From NCBI GenBank assembly GCA_022402565.1, contig JAKRSC010000024.1, positions 170,042-234,041 of the forward strand: a stretch of DNA of 64,000 bases. The letters are read 5' to 3'. Source of the DNA: Hydrotalea sp. (GTDB taxonomy: Bacteria > Bacteroidota > Bacteroidia > Chitinophagales > Chitinophagaceae). A program made the translations under genes and the position numbers. A model generated the notes under the pieces. The model had not been told where the DNA came from. It saw only the letters and a list, made by a program, of their open reading frames with translations, and did no database searches. This document shows, one piece after another, positions 36,055-45,073 of this stretch (within the stretch, counting starts at the first letter, position 1; the number at the start of each line of letters is the position of its first letter).

Positions 36055-36873
36055 TTATTGAAAAAGTTCTTGATTGGAAGTTGAATCTACGACTGGTTTA
36101 TTGGGACTAATAAATAAATCAATCATTTGTCCAGGCTTAATTTGATTTGTTTTTGTAACTCCATTTTCCGTAATAAAAGGAGCTGGTGTTTGTCGAACAA
36201 CAAAAGCCATAGCAGTATCCGAAACAGGAACAGAAGCAACAATAGATCCAGCCTGTACCTGAATTGTTGCTAAATAATGAAGTGCTTCCTGCACAGTTAA
36301 TCCCACTAATTCTGGAACAGGTATTGATGCACCAGAAACGCCACTGCCAAGAACAAAACTAATTGCACTTCCTAAAGGAATTTTTGCCCCAGGTGCTATT
36401 TTATTATCTTGAAATAATTGTTCCAATACAGCATTTTGGGCTATATCGGGCTTGTAGGTAATATATCCTAATTTCAACCCTAAGCTTTGCAAATAAATTT
36501 CTGCACTTCTTATAGAAAAGCCAATTAGATTAGGCATCTCAACCAATGGCGGAACAGCTCTATTGATTGTTAAATAAACGGTTCTGCCCGTTTTTACAGT
36601 TTCTTCTTTTTCAGGCGACTGCTTAATTACGGTTAATGGAGGAAGACTATCAATATATACGGAATCTTGTATGGCTACATGAAAACCCATTTCTTCCAAC
36701 ATTTTTTCGGCTGCAATAAATTGCTGTCCCTCTACATCAGGCACTTTTTCATACTTCCCATAACCAGTTATAGAGTTAAGTGATAAGAAAAATAACATTA
36801 TTAGGATTGCGGTTAATCCTATACCAGCCAAAATGTTAACCCAAAGTGGTTTATCAGTAATAAATTTAAACAA
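36055..36873 (-). CDS. PASTA domain membrane protein
   Basis: The product is 272 residues. One membrane helix (about residues 12-32) follows a short cytoplasmic tail. Three PASTA repeats follow: VPDVEGQQFIAAEKML, VEMPNLIGFSIRSAEIYL and VPELVGLTVQEALHYL. PASTA domains bind muropeptides or beta-lactams in kinases and PBPs; here neither a kinase nor a transpeptidase domain is attached. The start is probably TTG (MFKFITDKP), as no ATG precedes the helix. It lies downstream of ddl in the same direction. Confidence 0.85.
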   Translation of the reverse strand: MFKFITDKPLWVNILAGIGLTAILIMLFFLSLNSITGYGKYEKVPDVEGQQFIAAEKMLEEMGFHVAIQDSVYIDSLPPLTVIKQSPEKEETVKTGRTVYLTINRAVPPLVEMPNLIGFSIRSAEIYLQSLGLKLGYITYKPDIAQNAVLEQLFQDNKIAPGAKIPLGSAISFVLGSGVSGASIPVPELVGLTVQEALHYLATIQVQAGSIVASVPVSDTAMAFVVRQTPAPFITENGVTKTNQIKPGQMIDLFISPNKPVVDSTSNQELFQ

Positions 36874-36911
36874 GAGATCGTATTTTAATCAAAAGTAGGT
36901 TTTTCTTGAAC

Positions 36912-37904
36912 TTAAGCGTTTGCAAGAGTTTCATCAATTAACAAAGAATAAAAGTCTTTCAAATCCATTCCGTTCGCTCTAACCTGCATAGGTATAATAC
37001 TTGCTTCACTTTGTCCGGGTACAGTATTCACCTCCAACATATATGGCTGATTCGCAGCCTCATTGTAAATGAAGTCAATTCTTACCATCCCTCTACAATT
37101 GAGCACTTCGTACACTCTAGTAGCAGCGCTTTCAATTTTGTTTTTCCATTCATCGGTTACTTCTGCTGGTGTAATTTCTTTACTCTTACCTTGGTATTTA
37201 GCTTCAAAATCAAAGAAATCATTTTCTGTGATGACTTCAGTGAATGGTAATGTGTGAATCTTACCTTGAGATTTATATACACCAATAGTGAACTCTCTAC
37301 CCTGAATAAACTCTTCAACTAATACCTGATCGTCTTCTTTAAAGGCTTTTTTGAGGGCTTCAGCCAGTTTATCAGCATTGTGTACTTTACTCATACCAAT
37401 ACTACTTCCACCATTGTTAGGTTTCACAAAAACAGGTAATGCTAGGTTCGACAAAATCATAGATGGTTCAATACGGGTATGCTTAAATAGGTGCATACTT
37501 TTAGCTACAGCAACACCGCCAAAAGAAGCAACAGCTACAGTATAGCGCTTATTAAAAGTAAGAGCGGAAGTAGCTGCATCGCAACTCGTGTATGGTAAAC
37601 CAAGGAGATCAAAATATCCCTGTAACCTTCCATCCTCGCCAGGTGTGCCATGAATACATAAAAAAACTGCATCAAAATAAACGGTTTGTCCATTTACTTC
37701 AATTGTAAAGTCTGCTTTGCGAACTTGCGAAGTGTCATTACCTAATTCTTCTTGGTACCACCATCCATCTTTACGAATGTCGATCAGATATATATCGTAT
37801 TTGCTAGTATCTAAATGATTGAATACGGTTTTCACACTCTTATAGCTGATTTGTGCCTCTCCACTGTACCCGCCCGTTAGAAGGGCTATTCTCTTTTTTT
37901 GCAT
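36912..37904 (-). CDS. ddl: D-alanine--D-alanine ligase
   Basis: The product is 330 residues. It joins two D-alanines with ATP for peptidoglycan precursors. The ATP-grasp features are LLTGGYSGE at the N-terminus, CIHGTPGEDGRLQGY near residue 88, FVKPNNGGSSIGMSK near 165 and YMLEVNTVPGQSE near 300. The longest frame starts with TTG; the ATG at 37904 (MQKKRIALL) agrees better with a -7 box at 37926. The PASTA gene follows after a 38-base gap, which suggests a shared transcript for cell-wall functions. Confidence 0.95.
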   Translation of the reverse strand: MQKKRIALLTGGYSGEAQISYKSVKTVFNHLDTSKYDIYLIDIRKDGWWYQEELGNDTSQVRKADFTIEVNGQTVYFDAVFLCIHGTPGEDGRLQGYFDLLGLPYTSCDAATSALTFNKRYTVAVASFGGVAVAKSMHLFKHTRIEPSMILSNLALPVFVKPNNGGSSIGMSKVHNADKLAEALKKAFKEDDQVLVEEFIQGREFTIGVYKSQGKIHTLPFTEVITENDFFDFEAKYQGKSKEITPAEVTDEWKNKIESAATRVYEVLNCRGMVRIDFIYNEAANQPYMLEVNTVPGQSEASIIPMQVRANGMDLKDFYSLLIDETLANA

Positions 37905-37925
37905 ACTGTGTTTCAAAATGGTTCA

Positions 37926-37934
37926 GCAAATATA
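37926..37934 (-). promoter_or_regulatory. -7 box of ddl
   Basis: The minus strand reads TATATTTGC, 21 bases before the ddl ATG at 37904. No good TTTG is seen upstream. Confidence 0.5.
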
Positions 37935-37962
37935 AGGTTGAAAGAGTGGCATTCGAAGACAT

Positions 37963-37993
37963 AAAAAAAGTGAAGATTAAAGAATCTTCACTT
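37963..37993 (-). terminator. Terminator of the ferredoxin transcript
   Basis: An 11-bp perfect stem (AAGTGAAGATT with AATCTTCACTT, loop of four) is followed on the minus strand by a seven-T run. It lies about 120 bases after the ferredoxin stop codon. Confidence 0.88.
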
Positions 37994-38095
37994 CGTTTGG
38001 TACGGGAAATATCACCCGCTTAAGAGGGAACTGTTTTACCAGTTCGATTGTGTATGTAAATTACATCAAATTACTCAAAATAGCTCACAAAAGTT
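37994..38095 (-). ncRNA. Structured intergenic RNA candidate (3' UTR or small RNA)
   Basis: Between the ferredoxin stop and the terminator the minus strand forms two hairpins, AACTG/CAGTT at 38029-38044 and CGGG/CCCG at 38003-38018, separated by CCCTCTTAAGC. I find no coding frame, no tRNA cloverleaf and no known RNA family in it. It could be the ferredoxin 3' UTR or a small RNA with its own start (an AGTAATTTGATG box lies upstream on the minus strand). Unproven. Confidence 0.3.
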
Positions 38096-38114
38096 ATGCA
38101 CATTACACAAGATA

Positions 38115-38462
38115 TTATAAGTGCATTTTTTCTTTCTTCGCCATTAATTCATCAATGGTTTCCTGATACAGTTCATCAGGCACACAGCAGTCAACAGGAC
38201 AAACAGCAGCACACTGAGGTTCTTCATGAAACCCTTGACACTCAGTACATTTATTGGGCGTTATATAATATGTGTCAGAACTAATAGGAGCAAATTTTTG
38301 GTCGGCATCTACTACGGTTCCATCCATTAAAACGTAAGAACCCTTTACAGTTGTTCCATCACTCATTGCCCATTCAACACCTCCTTCATAAATAGCATTA
38401 TTAGGACATTCGGGTTCACAAGCCCCACAATTAATACATTCATCTGTTATCTTGATTGCCAT
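38115..38462 (-). CDS. 4Fe-4S dicluster ferredoxin
   Basis: The product is 115 residues. Two cluster motifs are seen: [12 protein letters not shown] near residues 9-20 and CTECQGF...CAAVCPVDC near residues 72-91. The protein carries electrons in the cytoplasm; its partners are unknown. The two motifs are separated by a beta-hairpin insert. The gene is divergent from the acyl-CoA reductase gene, with a short palindrome between them at 38489. Confidence 0.93.
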   Translation of the reverse strand: MAIKITDECINCGACEPECPNNAIYEGGVEWAMSDGTTVKGSYVLMDGTVVDADQKFAPISSDTYYITPNKCTECQGFHEEPQCAAVCPVDCCVPDELYQETIDELMAKKEKMHL

Positions 38463-38488
38463 ATGTTTAATTTTACATTTTAAAAACT

Positions 38489-38502
38489 GCTACAAATGTA
38501 GC
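38489..38502. promoter_or_regulatory. Palindrome over the ferredoxin -7 box
   Basis: GCTACA and TGTAGC form inverted arms around two bases. On the minus strand the same sequence holds TACATTTG, a -7 element for the ferredoxin gene. An operator at this site could control both divergent genes, but this is inference. Confidence 0.4.
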
Positions 38503-38523
38503 GAATACAAGAAATTGAAAAAA

Positions 38524-39546
38524 ATGACTTTAGAACAAAGAATTGATGCTATGGTTCACATAGGCAATTGGATGAAAGCCAATACTCCTGAATGGCAAGA
38601 AGCAAAAAATAGAGCTACCATCTCCAATCCCTGGTTTACGCCCGAGTTTATAAGCTTAGCAGAGAGAAATATAATTGAACAGTTTTTAAATGAAACAAAG
38701 CTGCTAGATTGGGCAGAAAGTTATAAAATACCAAATGAAATTAACAATGCAGCCACTGTTGGATTGGTATTAGCAGGCAATATTCCAATGGTTGGCTTTC
38801 ATGACTTTTTAAGCGTATGGATGAGTGGTCACAATCAGGTGCTTAAGCTATCCTCAAAAGATCAGCATTTGTTACCAGCCATTTTGAAAGAGTTATATAA
38901 TTGGCACATTACAACGCAGAATAGGGTTTCTATTGCAGAACAATTAAAAGGTTGCGATGCATATATCGCAACAGGCAGTAATAACAGTGGACGATATTTT
39001 GAGTATTACTTTGGAAAATTTCCCAACATAATCAGAAAAAATAAAACTTCTGTTGCCATTTTATCGGGTGATGAAAGTAAAGAAGAGCTAGATGCCTTAT
39101 CTAATGATATTTGTTTGTTTTATGGTCTAGGATGCAGAAATGTGACCAAAGTATATGCACCAGATAATTATTCATGGGATCTTCTATTGGAAGCTCTTAG
39201 AAAATATGAATTTTTTATGGATGATCATAGATACAAAGGCAACTTTGATTATCATTTGACCCTGCTTTTAATGAATCAACAATCTTATCTATCAAATGGC
39301 TCAATTATTCTAACTGAAAACCCTTCATTATTTTCACCCATCAGTCAAATTCATATAGGCTATTATTCTAATAAAACTGTGCTAATCTCAGAACTAAAAG
39401 AAAACCAAGATGTTCAATGTGTGGTAGGAAGAGATAACATTCCATTTGGTAACGCTCAAGCACCAACTCTACATGACTATGCCGACGGTATAGACACTAT
39501 GGCATTCTTGATGCGTTTAGAAAACGAAGTACGATTGCCTTCGTGA
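38524..39546 (+). CDS. LuxC-like acyl-CoA reductase
   Basis: The product is 340 residues and matches the LuxC-type acyl-CoA reductase family, which reduces fatty acyl-CoA or acyl-enzyme to aldehyde with NADPH. LVLAGNIPMVGFHDFL near residue 80 and FYGLGCRNVTKVY near residue 200, with a candidate catalytic Cys, are seen. No luciferase gene is present. The longest frame starts at 38452 within the ferredoxin gene; the ATG at 38524 (MTLEQRIDAM) is preferred. It is divergent from the ferredoxin gene, an electron carrier, which may be a functional pairing. Confidence 0.85.
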   Translation: MTLEQRIDAMVHIGNWMKANTPEWQEAKNRATISNPWFTPEFISLAERNIIEQFLNETKLLDWAESYKIPNEINNAATVGLVLAGNIPMVGFHDFLSVWMSGHNQVLKLSSKDQHLLPAILKELYNWHITTQNRVSIAEQLKGCDAYIATGSNNSGRYFEYYFGKFPNIIRKNKTSVAILSGDESKEELDALSNDICLFYGLGCRNVTKVYAPDNYSWDLLLEALRKYEFFMDDHRYKGNFDYHLTLLLMNQQSYLSNGSIILTENPSLFSPISQIHIGYYSNKTVLISELKENQDVQCVVGRDNIPFGNAQAPTLHDYADGIDTMAFLMRLENEVRLPS

Positions 39547-39655
39547 ATCTTTTGTTAAACCCCTGTAAAATGTTATCTGTCATTTCATCAGTTCGTTTAT
39601 TTGTAGAAGAAAAGGCATGAGATTTGATTTAATTAAAAATGAAAAAGAATAACCC

Positions 39656-41131
39656 ATGAGTCAAACAGTGAAACAAATTTCAATCACCGTAGCCATTAGC
39701 GCATGTACTGCTCTTTTAAGCATATGGGGCTACAACAGCTACATGGAAAACAAATATGGTGCAGTTCAAGAAGCTGGTAAATTACCCGTGAACTATGCAA
39801 AATTTTTTGATAATAGTCCAGCTACTGAAACTGCCGATTTTTCAGCTGCTGCAACAGCTGCAACACCCGCTGTTGTGCACATCAAAACAAAAACAAAAGC
39901 ACGTCAAGTAACCAATAATCTTCCAAGAAGAAGTCCATTTTCTGATTTCTTTGGTGGTGATGACCCATTTGAAGAGTTTTTTGGAGGACCAAGGGTTCGC
40001 ACAATTCCTGAGCAAAGAGCAAGTGGAAGTGGTGTTATTATAAGTGACGATGGTTTTATTGTTACAAACAACCACGTAATTGATGGTGCTGATGAAATCA
40101 ATGTAACTCTACCTAATAAGAAGACTTACAAAGCTACCATGATTGGTACCGACCCTAGTAGTGATTTGGCAGTGATAAAAATTGAAGGTAAAGGTCTTCC
40201 TTACTTAGTGTATGGTAATAGTGACGATGTGAAACTAGGTCAATGGGTATTGGCAATAGGCTATCCACTCTCACTGGATGTAACTGTAACAGCCGGCATT
40301 GTGAGTGCGAAGGCGAGAAGCATTGGTATCAATCGCCAACAAAGCGACCGACCAATTGAATCTTTTATTCAAACCGACGCTGCAGTTAACCAAGGTAATA
40401 GTGGTGGTGCTCTTATTAATACCAAGGGTGAATTAATTGGCATTAACTCAGCTATTGCGTCTTCGAACGGTGGCTTTATTGGCTATTCATACGCTATACC
40501 TGTTAACATTGTACGCAAGCATGTAAACGATATCATCAAATTTGGAGCAGTACAAAGAGCATTTATTGGAATATCCTACCCTACTGAAGACAATAATGAA
40601 GAAGGCGTATTGGTACTAGATGTGCCTACCGATGGCGCTGCTGCTGCGGCTGGTATTAAAAAAGATGATATAATAACAAAAATAAATGGTGTAAGTATCA
40701 AAACTGGACCAGAATTACAAGAACAAGTGGCAAGATATAAGCCAGGTGATAAAATTTCAGTTACGTTTAAGCGTGGTGGCAAAGAACTACTTGCACAGGT
40801 TACACTAAGAAATAAAGTAGGTACCACTAACTTGGTAAAAGCTGAGAATATACTTGACAAATTAGGTGGTGAATTAGAGAATCTTGATAAGAAAACTGCT
40901 GCAGCAAATGATGTTGCTGGAGGTGTTGTTGTGAAAAAAGTAGGTGAAGGATTACTGAAGAAATCGAGGATGCAAGAGAACTTTGTAATTACTTCTTTAA
41001 ATGGAACTGAAATTAAAAACATGGATGATCTGAGCAATGCTTTGAAAAATGCGAAAGGGACTGTCATGCTAAAAGGTTTCTATATTGGATATGAAGGAAC
41101 TTATGGTTATCCTTTGAATTTAAGTGAATAA
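39656..41131 (+). CDS. degP: HtrA/DegP family serine protease
   Basis: The product is 491 residues. A signal-anchor (residues 8-25) is followed by a trypsin-like protease domain: the catalytic residues are in TNNHVIDGA (His), SSDLAVIK (Asp) and QGNSGGAL (Ser). Two PDZ domains follow (about 290-380 and 400-490). HtrA proteases degrade or refold damaged periplasmic proteins. The protein carries an Ala/Thr-rich linker after the anchor. A tiny 6-codon frame ends across its start codon (ATGA). A hairpin terminator follows at 41152. Confidence 0.93.
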   Translation: MSQTVKQISITVAISACTALLSIWGYNSYMENKYGAVQEAGKLPVNYAKFFDNSPATETADFSAAATAATPAVVHIKTKTKARQVTNNLPRRSPFSDFFGGDDPFEEFFGGPRVRTIPEQRASGSGVIISDDGFIVTNNHVIDGADEINVTLPNKKTYKATMIGTDPSSDLAVIKIEGKGLPYLVYGNSDDVKLGQWVLAIGYPLSLDVTVTAGIVSAKARSIGINRQQSDRPIESFIQTDAAVNQGNSGGALINTKGELIGINSAIASSNGGFIGYSYAIPVNIVRKHVNDIIKFGAVQRAFIGISYPTEDNNEEGVLVLDVPTDGAAAAAGIKKDDIITKINGVSIKTGPELQEQVARYKPGDKISVTFKRGGKELLAQVTLRNKVGTTNLVKAENILDKLGGELENLDKKTAAANDVAGGVVVKKVGEGLLKKSRMQENFVITSLNGTEIKNMDDLSNALKNAKGTVMLKGFYIGYEGTYGYPLNLSE

Positions 41132-41151
41132 TCAAGCGTAAAGGCAAATAG

Positions 41152-41188
41152 AAAAGGCTGTCTCAATTTCATGAGATAGCCTTTTTTT
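41152..41188 (+). terminator. Rho-independent terminator of degP
   Basis: GGCT/AGCC and TCTCA/TGAGA form a stem with one wobble pair and a 6-base loop, followed by a seven-T run, about 20 bases after the stop codon. Confidence 0.85.
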
Positions 41189-41342
41189 ATAGGATAAAGT
41201 TTAGCAATATTAATTGATGAATGCTATGCCTAATTCATTCTAAAAATACTTCCAACTTGCTAATTGATTTCTAAAGTATGCATGCAGCAAATAATAACAG
41301 AATTTTGATTGGCTGCAAATGAAACTTATTAATGCAATGCAA

Positions 41343-44000
41343 TTATTGATTTGAAAATGTTCTTGCTCTGTTAATTCTTAAATCGCGGAGAATACCCGAT
41401 TTGGGATTAATGGTTATGTTAAATGACCTAAACAAACCAATTGGATTGACATTCACCGCCAATTGCCAACAATGCATTTCACGTGTAATAAACATTGATA
41501 ATTGCTGAATTGCTTTTGTGTTAAAGTCATAAAAACCTGTTGCACCTACCTTCCACTGAGGTGTTAAACTAAAGTCGCCCTGAAAATTTAAACTAGAATG
41601 AGTTATAACTTGAAATCCACTAAAATCAGGTTTTAATTGATTACTAAAATTAAGCGAATAAGAAAGGTTAACGGACCAAGGAATATTAAAGTCGGTAAAC
41701 TCAGCTGGATTAGCCCTTGCAAACTGCAGTTGTCGTTGTTGTTCTTCAGGAGTCATGAAAGGATCCTTAGGTAATCGATCACTATCTTTCCTTTCATCTC
41801 TAGGTTTACTTTGCCATTGTGTTGATACCGCTAAACTTGCATTTGTAATTCTTCCAAATTGCAGTTTCCGAGCGTTCCATCGTATGGTATTTCTCCTAAA
41901 TCCTCTATTATCCGTTTCATACGGATCTAAAGTAGCTGTTGCTGTAATATTAATTTTTTCAAATAGCGTACTTCGGGCATAAATATTAAAGTTACCCAAC
42001 TGAAAACTATCGGCTAAAAAGTTATAGGAGGAGTTAAATCCAAATCCATCTAATAGTTTTATAATTCTATCTTTTTTCTCATCAGTTGTGTCCTTATTCT
42101 TCACTTTCATTTCTAGCAAATTATCAATACCAAAGCTCATCCCACCAAAAGTTCCCTCGGAAAAAGCACCTAGCACACCACCATCAAATCTTGATACCCT
42201 CACTTTTCTACCCGTTGTATCAACTTGTAAATCGTACCAATCCCGACGACTCATATTTGGTCTGTAATTGGCGCTAATGGTTGGTCTAATTTCATGACGA
42301 ACCCCTTTTACATTCCCTTTTTTAAACAAATAAGTACCAAAAATTCGGGTATTAAAGCCGATACCAAACGACATTTCTCTTCCTGTATACAAGCCTCGCT
42401 GAATGACTGTATCTATCCTTTTTGAAGAATCATTCCAATTACGAAGGATACTTTGTCCATACCAACGCTCCTGATACTGAACAGATGGCGCAATAGTGAT
42501 AGGGCCAAGTGAAGGCAGCGATAATGTAATTGGTATATTGTGTTGAGCACCCCATTGAAGCGTGTCTAATATGCGTTTGAAATTAAACTGGTCGCCACGT
42601 ACATTAATTTGATTTTGTAGATTTCCGCTATAAGCAATACCTAGCTTTTCATACCACTTTTCGCTTCCAATTCGATCCTTTTTTTGGAAGGGATACATAG
42701 TAACCACATTAAAATTTGCATTGGGTAAGGTAAGCGTAATAAGCTTTGTATTATTGTTTTGGTTGTGGTTCGCATTCAAAGAAAGATTTGCTTTTCCGTT
42801 GAAATCTTTAGAATAGCTTATTGAAGAAGATAATTGGTTCGTAAAGTTTAGGAATGGATTATTCAGCAAGGTGCTATTAAACTGAGTGCTTCCAAAGTTA
42901 ACATTAGCCGAAAAATTGGTTCCAGGTCTTGCCCTATTATCTCTTGTATGCGACCAAGTTAACATATAGGATCTTGTGCTTCTAAAAGGATCCTTGATAT
43001 TTGGGTCACGGTTGAGCGTTTTTACATTCTGAACCGTTAAATTCATCATACCCTGATATTTATACCTCTTTAGATATTTAGGATTGATATTAACAGTCCA
43101 TCCACCAAATGAATACAAATTGGTTCGTAAGGTAACATCCAAATTATCATTCACCACTTTATAAAATCCTAAACCTTCGAGACCCAATCCAAAATCTTCG
43201 CTCGCAGTAAATTGAGGGGGTAGAAAACCAGAGCTTCTGCCCTGCTTTAGTGGAAAAATAGCGAATGGAAGTCCAATAGGTATTGGAACTCCTTCAAATT
43301 CAGGAGAAGCTGGACCAGAAAATGCCACTTTATTGCTAATCATTTTAAGCTTTCTGGTACGAATAGCAAAATGGGGAGTATCCAAATTACAAGTTGTGAA
43401 CTTGCCCATATAGCCAAAATAAGTGACCTCATCTATCTTCTTTAGTTTTTGAGCATTCACAAACAACTCCCCTTCTTTGTAATATGTATTTTGAGTGAGC
43501 CCCCTTTGTGTTTTAAAATTAAAAGCAATGGTATCACTCAGCGACTCCATATCACCCTGTTTCATATTAGGTTTACTTTGTGGCGATCCAGAAGTATCCA
43601 AAGAACCAAACGCTTTTACCATTTGGGAAGTTTGGTCATATTGAATAGTATTCGCTTCAAGTGACATATCCTTATACAAGGTTTTTGCCTTTCCGTATAA
43701 ATAAAACTTTTTGGCACTAACAACAATAATACCTGAATCTGCCGCCTCATACTCAACAGGAGCGTCGAGTGCATCCTTAGACAAAGTAAGGCTATCCACC
43801 TTTTGCATAACTGAATCTTTCCGAACCCCAGCAGTGTCTTGTTTTGGTTTGGTTGTATCTGCCTGAAATGAAGTGGGATAAAAGCACCAAGCAATTGACT
43901 CAATTTCTGCTGCGCCCAATGCATTTGTTAAAATTAATCCCAGCAACGCTGAAACAATAGCTAGGGTATTTTTTACGTTAAATTTGTGCGCTCCGATCAT
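41343..44000 (-). CDS. lptD: LptD-type LPS assembly outer-membrane protein
   Basis: The product is 885 residues. LptD places lipopolysaccharide in the outer leaflet of the outer membrane together with LptE. A signal peptide (residues 10-29) is followed by an OstA-like N-terminal region (about 80-240, with SAKKFYLYGKAKTLYKDM and GSLDTSG) and a large C-terminal beta-barrel. Cys appears in FTTCNLDTPHF. The barrel includes alternating aromatic strands such as MSRRDWYDLQVDTTG. Bacteroidota members are of this length. It is divergent from the amidase gene and is not followed by other Lpt genes. Confidence 0.82.
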   Translation of the reverse strand: MIGAHKFNVKNTLAIVSALLGLILTNALGAAEIESIAWCFYPTSFQADTTKPKQDTAGVRKDSVMQKVDSLTLSKDALDAPVEYEAADSGIIVVSAKKFYLYGKAKTLYKDMSLEANTIQYDQTSQMVKAFGSLDTSGSPQSKPNMKQGDMESLSDTIAFNFKTQRGLTQNTYYKEGELFVNAQKLKKIDEVTYFGYMGKFTTCNLDTPHFAIRTRKLKMISNKVAFSGPASPEFEGVPIPIGLPFAIFPLKQGRSSGFLPPQFTASEDFGLGLEGLGFYKVVNDNLDVTLRTNLYSFGGWTVNINPKYLKRYKYQGMMNLTVQNVKTLNRDPNIKDPFRSTRSYMLTWSHTRDNRARPGTNFSANVNFGSTQFNSTLLNNPFLNFTNQLSSSISYSKDFNGKANLSLNANHNQNNNTKLITLTLPNANFNVVTMYPFQKKDRIGSEKWYEKLGIAYSGNLQNQINVRGDQFNFKRILDTLQWGAQHNIPITLSLPSLGPITIAPSVQYQERWYGQSILRNWNDSSKRIDTVIQRGLYTGREMSFGIGFNTRIFGTYLFKKGNVKGVRHEIRPTISANYRPNMSRRDWYDLQVDTTGRKVRVSRFDGGVLGAFSEGTFGGMSFGIDNLLEMKVKNKDTTDEKKDRIIKLLDGFGFNSSYNFLADSFQLGNFNIYARSTLFEKINITATATLDPYETDNRGFRRNTIRWNARKLQFGRITNASLAVSTQWQSKPRDERKDSDRLPKDPFMTPEEQQRQLQFARANPAEFTDFNIPWSVNLSYSLNFSNQLKPDFSGFQVITHSSLNFQGDFSLTPQWKVGATGFYDFNTKAIQQLSMFITREMHCWQLAVNVNPIGLFRSFNITINPKSGILRDLRINRARTFSNQ

Positions 44001-44010
44001 GGTATATATG

Positions 44011-44019
44011 GCAAAAATA
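44011..44019 (-). promoter_or_regulatory. -7 box of lptD
   Basis: The minus strand reads TATTTTTGC, 10 bases before the ATG at 44000. The mRNA would have a very short leader. Confidence 0.5.
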
Positions 44020-44069
44020 ATGTTTCGCCAACATTCATGGTCTTTCCTTGACCTTATTAACGAATTGAT

Positions 44070-45020
44070 ATGAAGATGTTACGGTTCTTTTTTTTCACTT
44101 TAGTGGGTTTAATGGCACTTGAAGGGTTGGCAAATGGTGAAAATGACCCTAAAAAACAACCTCGACAAGGCGTTAGGAGAATTGTTATTGATGCTGGTCA
44201 TGGTGGAAGTGATCCAGGTGCAAGAGGGCGCTATTCAACCGAAAAGGATATTTGCTTAGCCATTTCCCTTCGCTTAGAGCAAATGCTGAAGCAAGAAATG
44301 CCTGATGTGGATATATACATGACTAGAAAAACGGATGTTTTTGACCCTGTTACAGTAAAAGCTAGAATGGCCAATGAAGCGAAAGGAGATTTATTTGTAA
44401 GTATACATGTGAACTCAGCAGAAGGAATCAGGCATCGCGAATTGAGTCATTATGAAACAAGAACTGTAAAAAATTCAAAAGGAAAAAAAATAACCAAAAA
44501 AGTTCCTGTTTATAGAACTTGGACATCACCCAACCCTGCAAAAGGCACCGAAACTTTTATATGGGGAAACAACAAAAATGAAGAAAAGCTTGGCGCCATG
44601 CAAGAAAATGAAAATCTATATTTAGATAGTGTTTCAGCAAGAGAACTAGCCGATTTTGACCCGTACGATCCAGTAAAATTTCAGCTATATTCCTTAAAAT
44701 CTAAACAATATTTTGAGAGAAGTGCTTTACTCGCTGTCACAGTAGAAGAAGAATTTCAAAAATTTGGTCGAATCAGCAGAAAAGCGCAACAACGTCAAAA
44801 AGGAATTTGGGTTTTACATGCTGTTGCAATGCCAGCTGTGTTAATTGAAACTGGTTTTATTTCAAATCCTGAAGAAGAAGATTATTTAAACAGTGAACAG
44901 GGGCAAATTGAAATTTGTACAGCAATTGTAAGAGCATTAAAGCGTTATAAGTTTTCATTGGAGAATAAAAGCTCGAATACTCAATCAAGTATTTCACCTT
45001 CTAGAGGTGGACAGCGCTGA
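44070..45020 (+). CDS. N-acetylmuramoyl-L-alanine amidase (Amidase_3)
   Basis: The product is 316 residues. It should cut the bond between MurNAc and L-alanine in peptidoglycan during separation or remodelling. A signal peptide (residues 3-20) precedes the zinc-binding domain: IDAGHGGSDPGARG near residue 36 with the first His, a Glu in the STEKD stretch, FVSIHVNS with the second His, and the catalytic Glu in VLIETGFISNPEEE near residue 265. An insert of about 60 residues follows the second His. mlaD and the OstA-like gene follow on the same strand. Confidence 0.92.
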   Translation: MKMLRFFFFTLVGLMALEGLANGENDPKKQPRQGVRRIVIDAGHGGSDPGARGRYSTEKDICLAISLRLEQMLKQEMPDVDIYMTRKTDVFDPVTVKARMANEAKGDLFVSIHVNSAEGIRHRELSHYETRTVKNSKGKKITKKVPVYRTWTSPNPAKGTETFIWGNNKNEEKLGAMQENENLYLDSVSARELADFDPYDPVKFQLYSLKSKQYFERSALLAVTVEEEFQKFGRISRKAQQRQKGIWVLHAVAMPAVLIETGFISNPEEEDYLNSEQGQIEICTAIVRALKRYKFSLENKSSNTQSSISPSRGGQR

Positions 45021-45040
45021 TTTTAACAGGGTATAACCAC

Positions 45041-45070
45041 TTGGATGCCATTCAGAAACCTTAGTTTTGC
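45041..45070 (+). promoter_or_regulatory. Promoter of the mlaD-OstA genes
   Basis: TTG at 45041-45043 and TAGTTTTGC at 45062-45070 are 18 bases apart, close to the Bacteroidota spacing. The -7 box ends three bases before the mlaD ATG, so the transcript would be nearly leaderless. Confidence 0.55.
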
Positions 45071-45073
45071 TGC

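Noticed and set aside
38524-39546. Bioluminescence gene (lux)
   Set aside because: The LuxC-like reductase occurs alone; no luciferase or fatty acid transferase is near.
40576-41067. A 163-codon frame opposite the end of degP
   Set aside because: Low-complexity Ser/Pro/Phe sequence, no start signal, and degP is well supported over the same bases.
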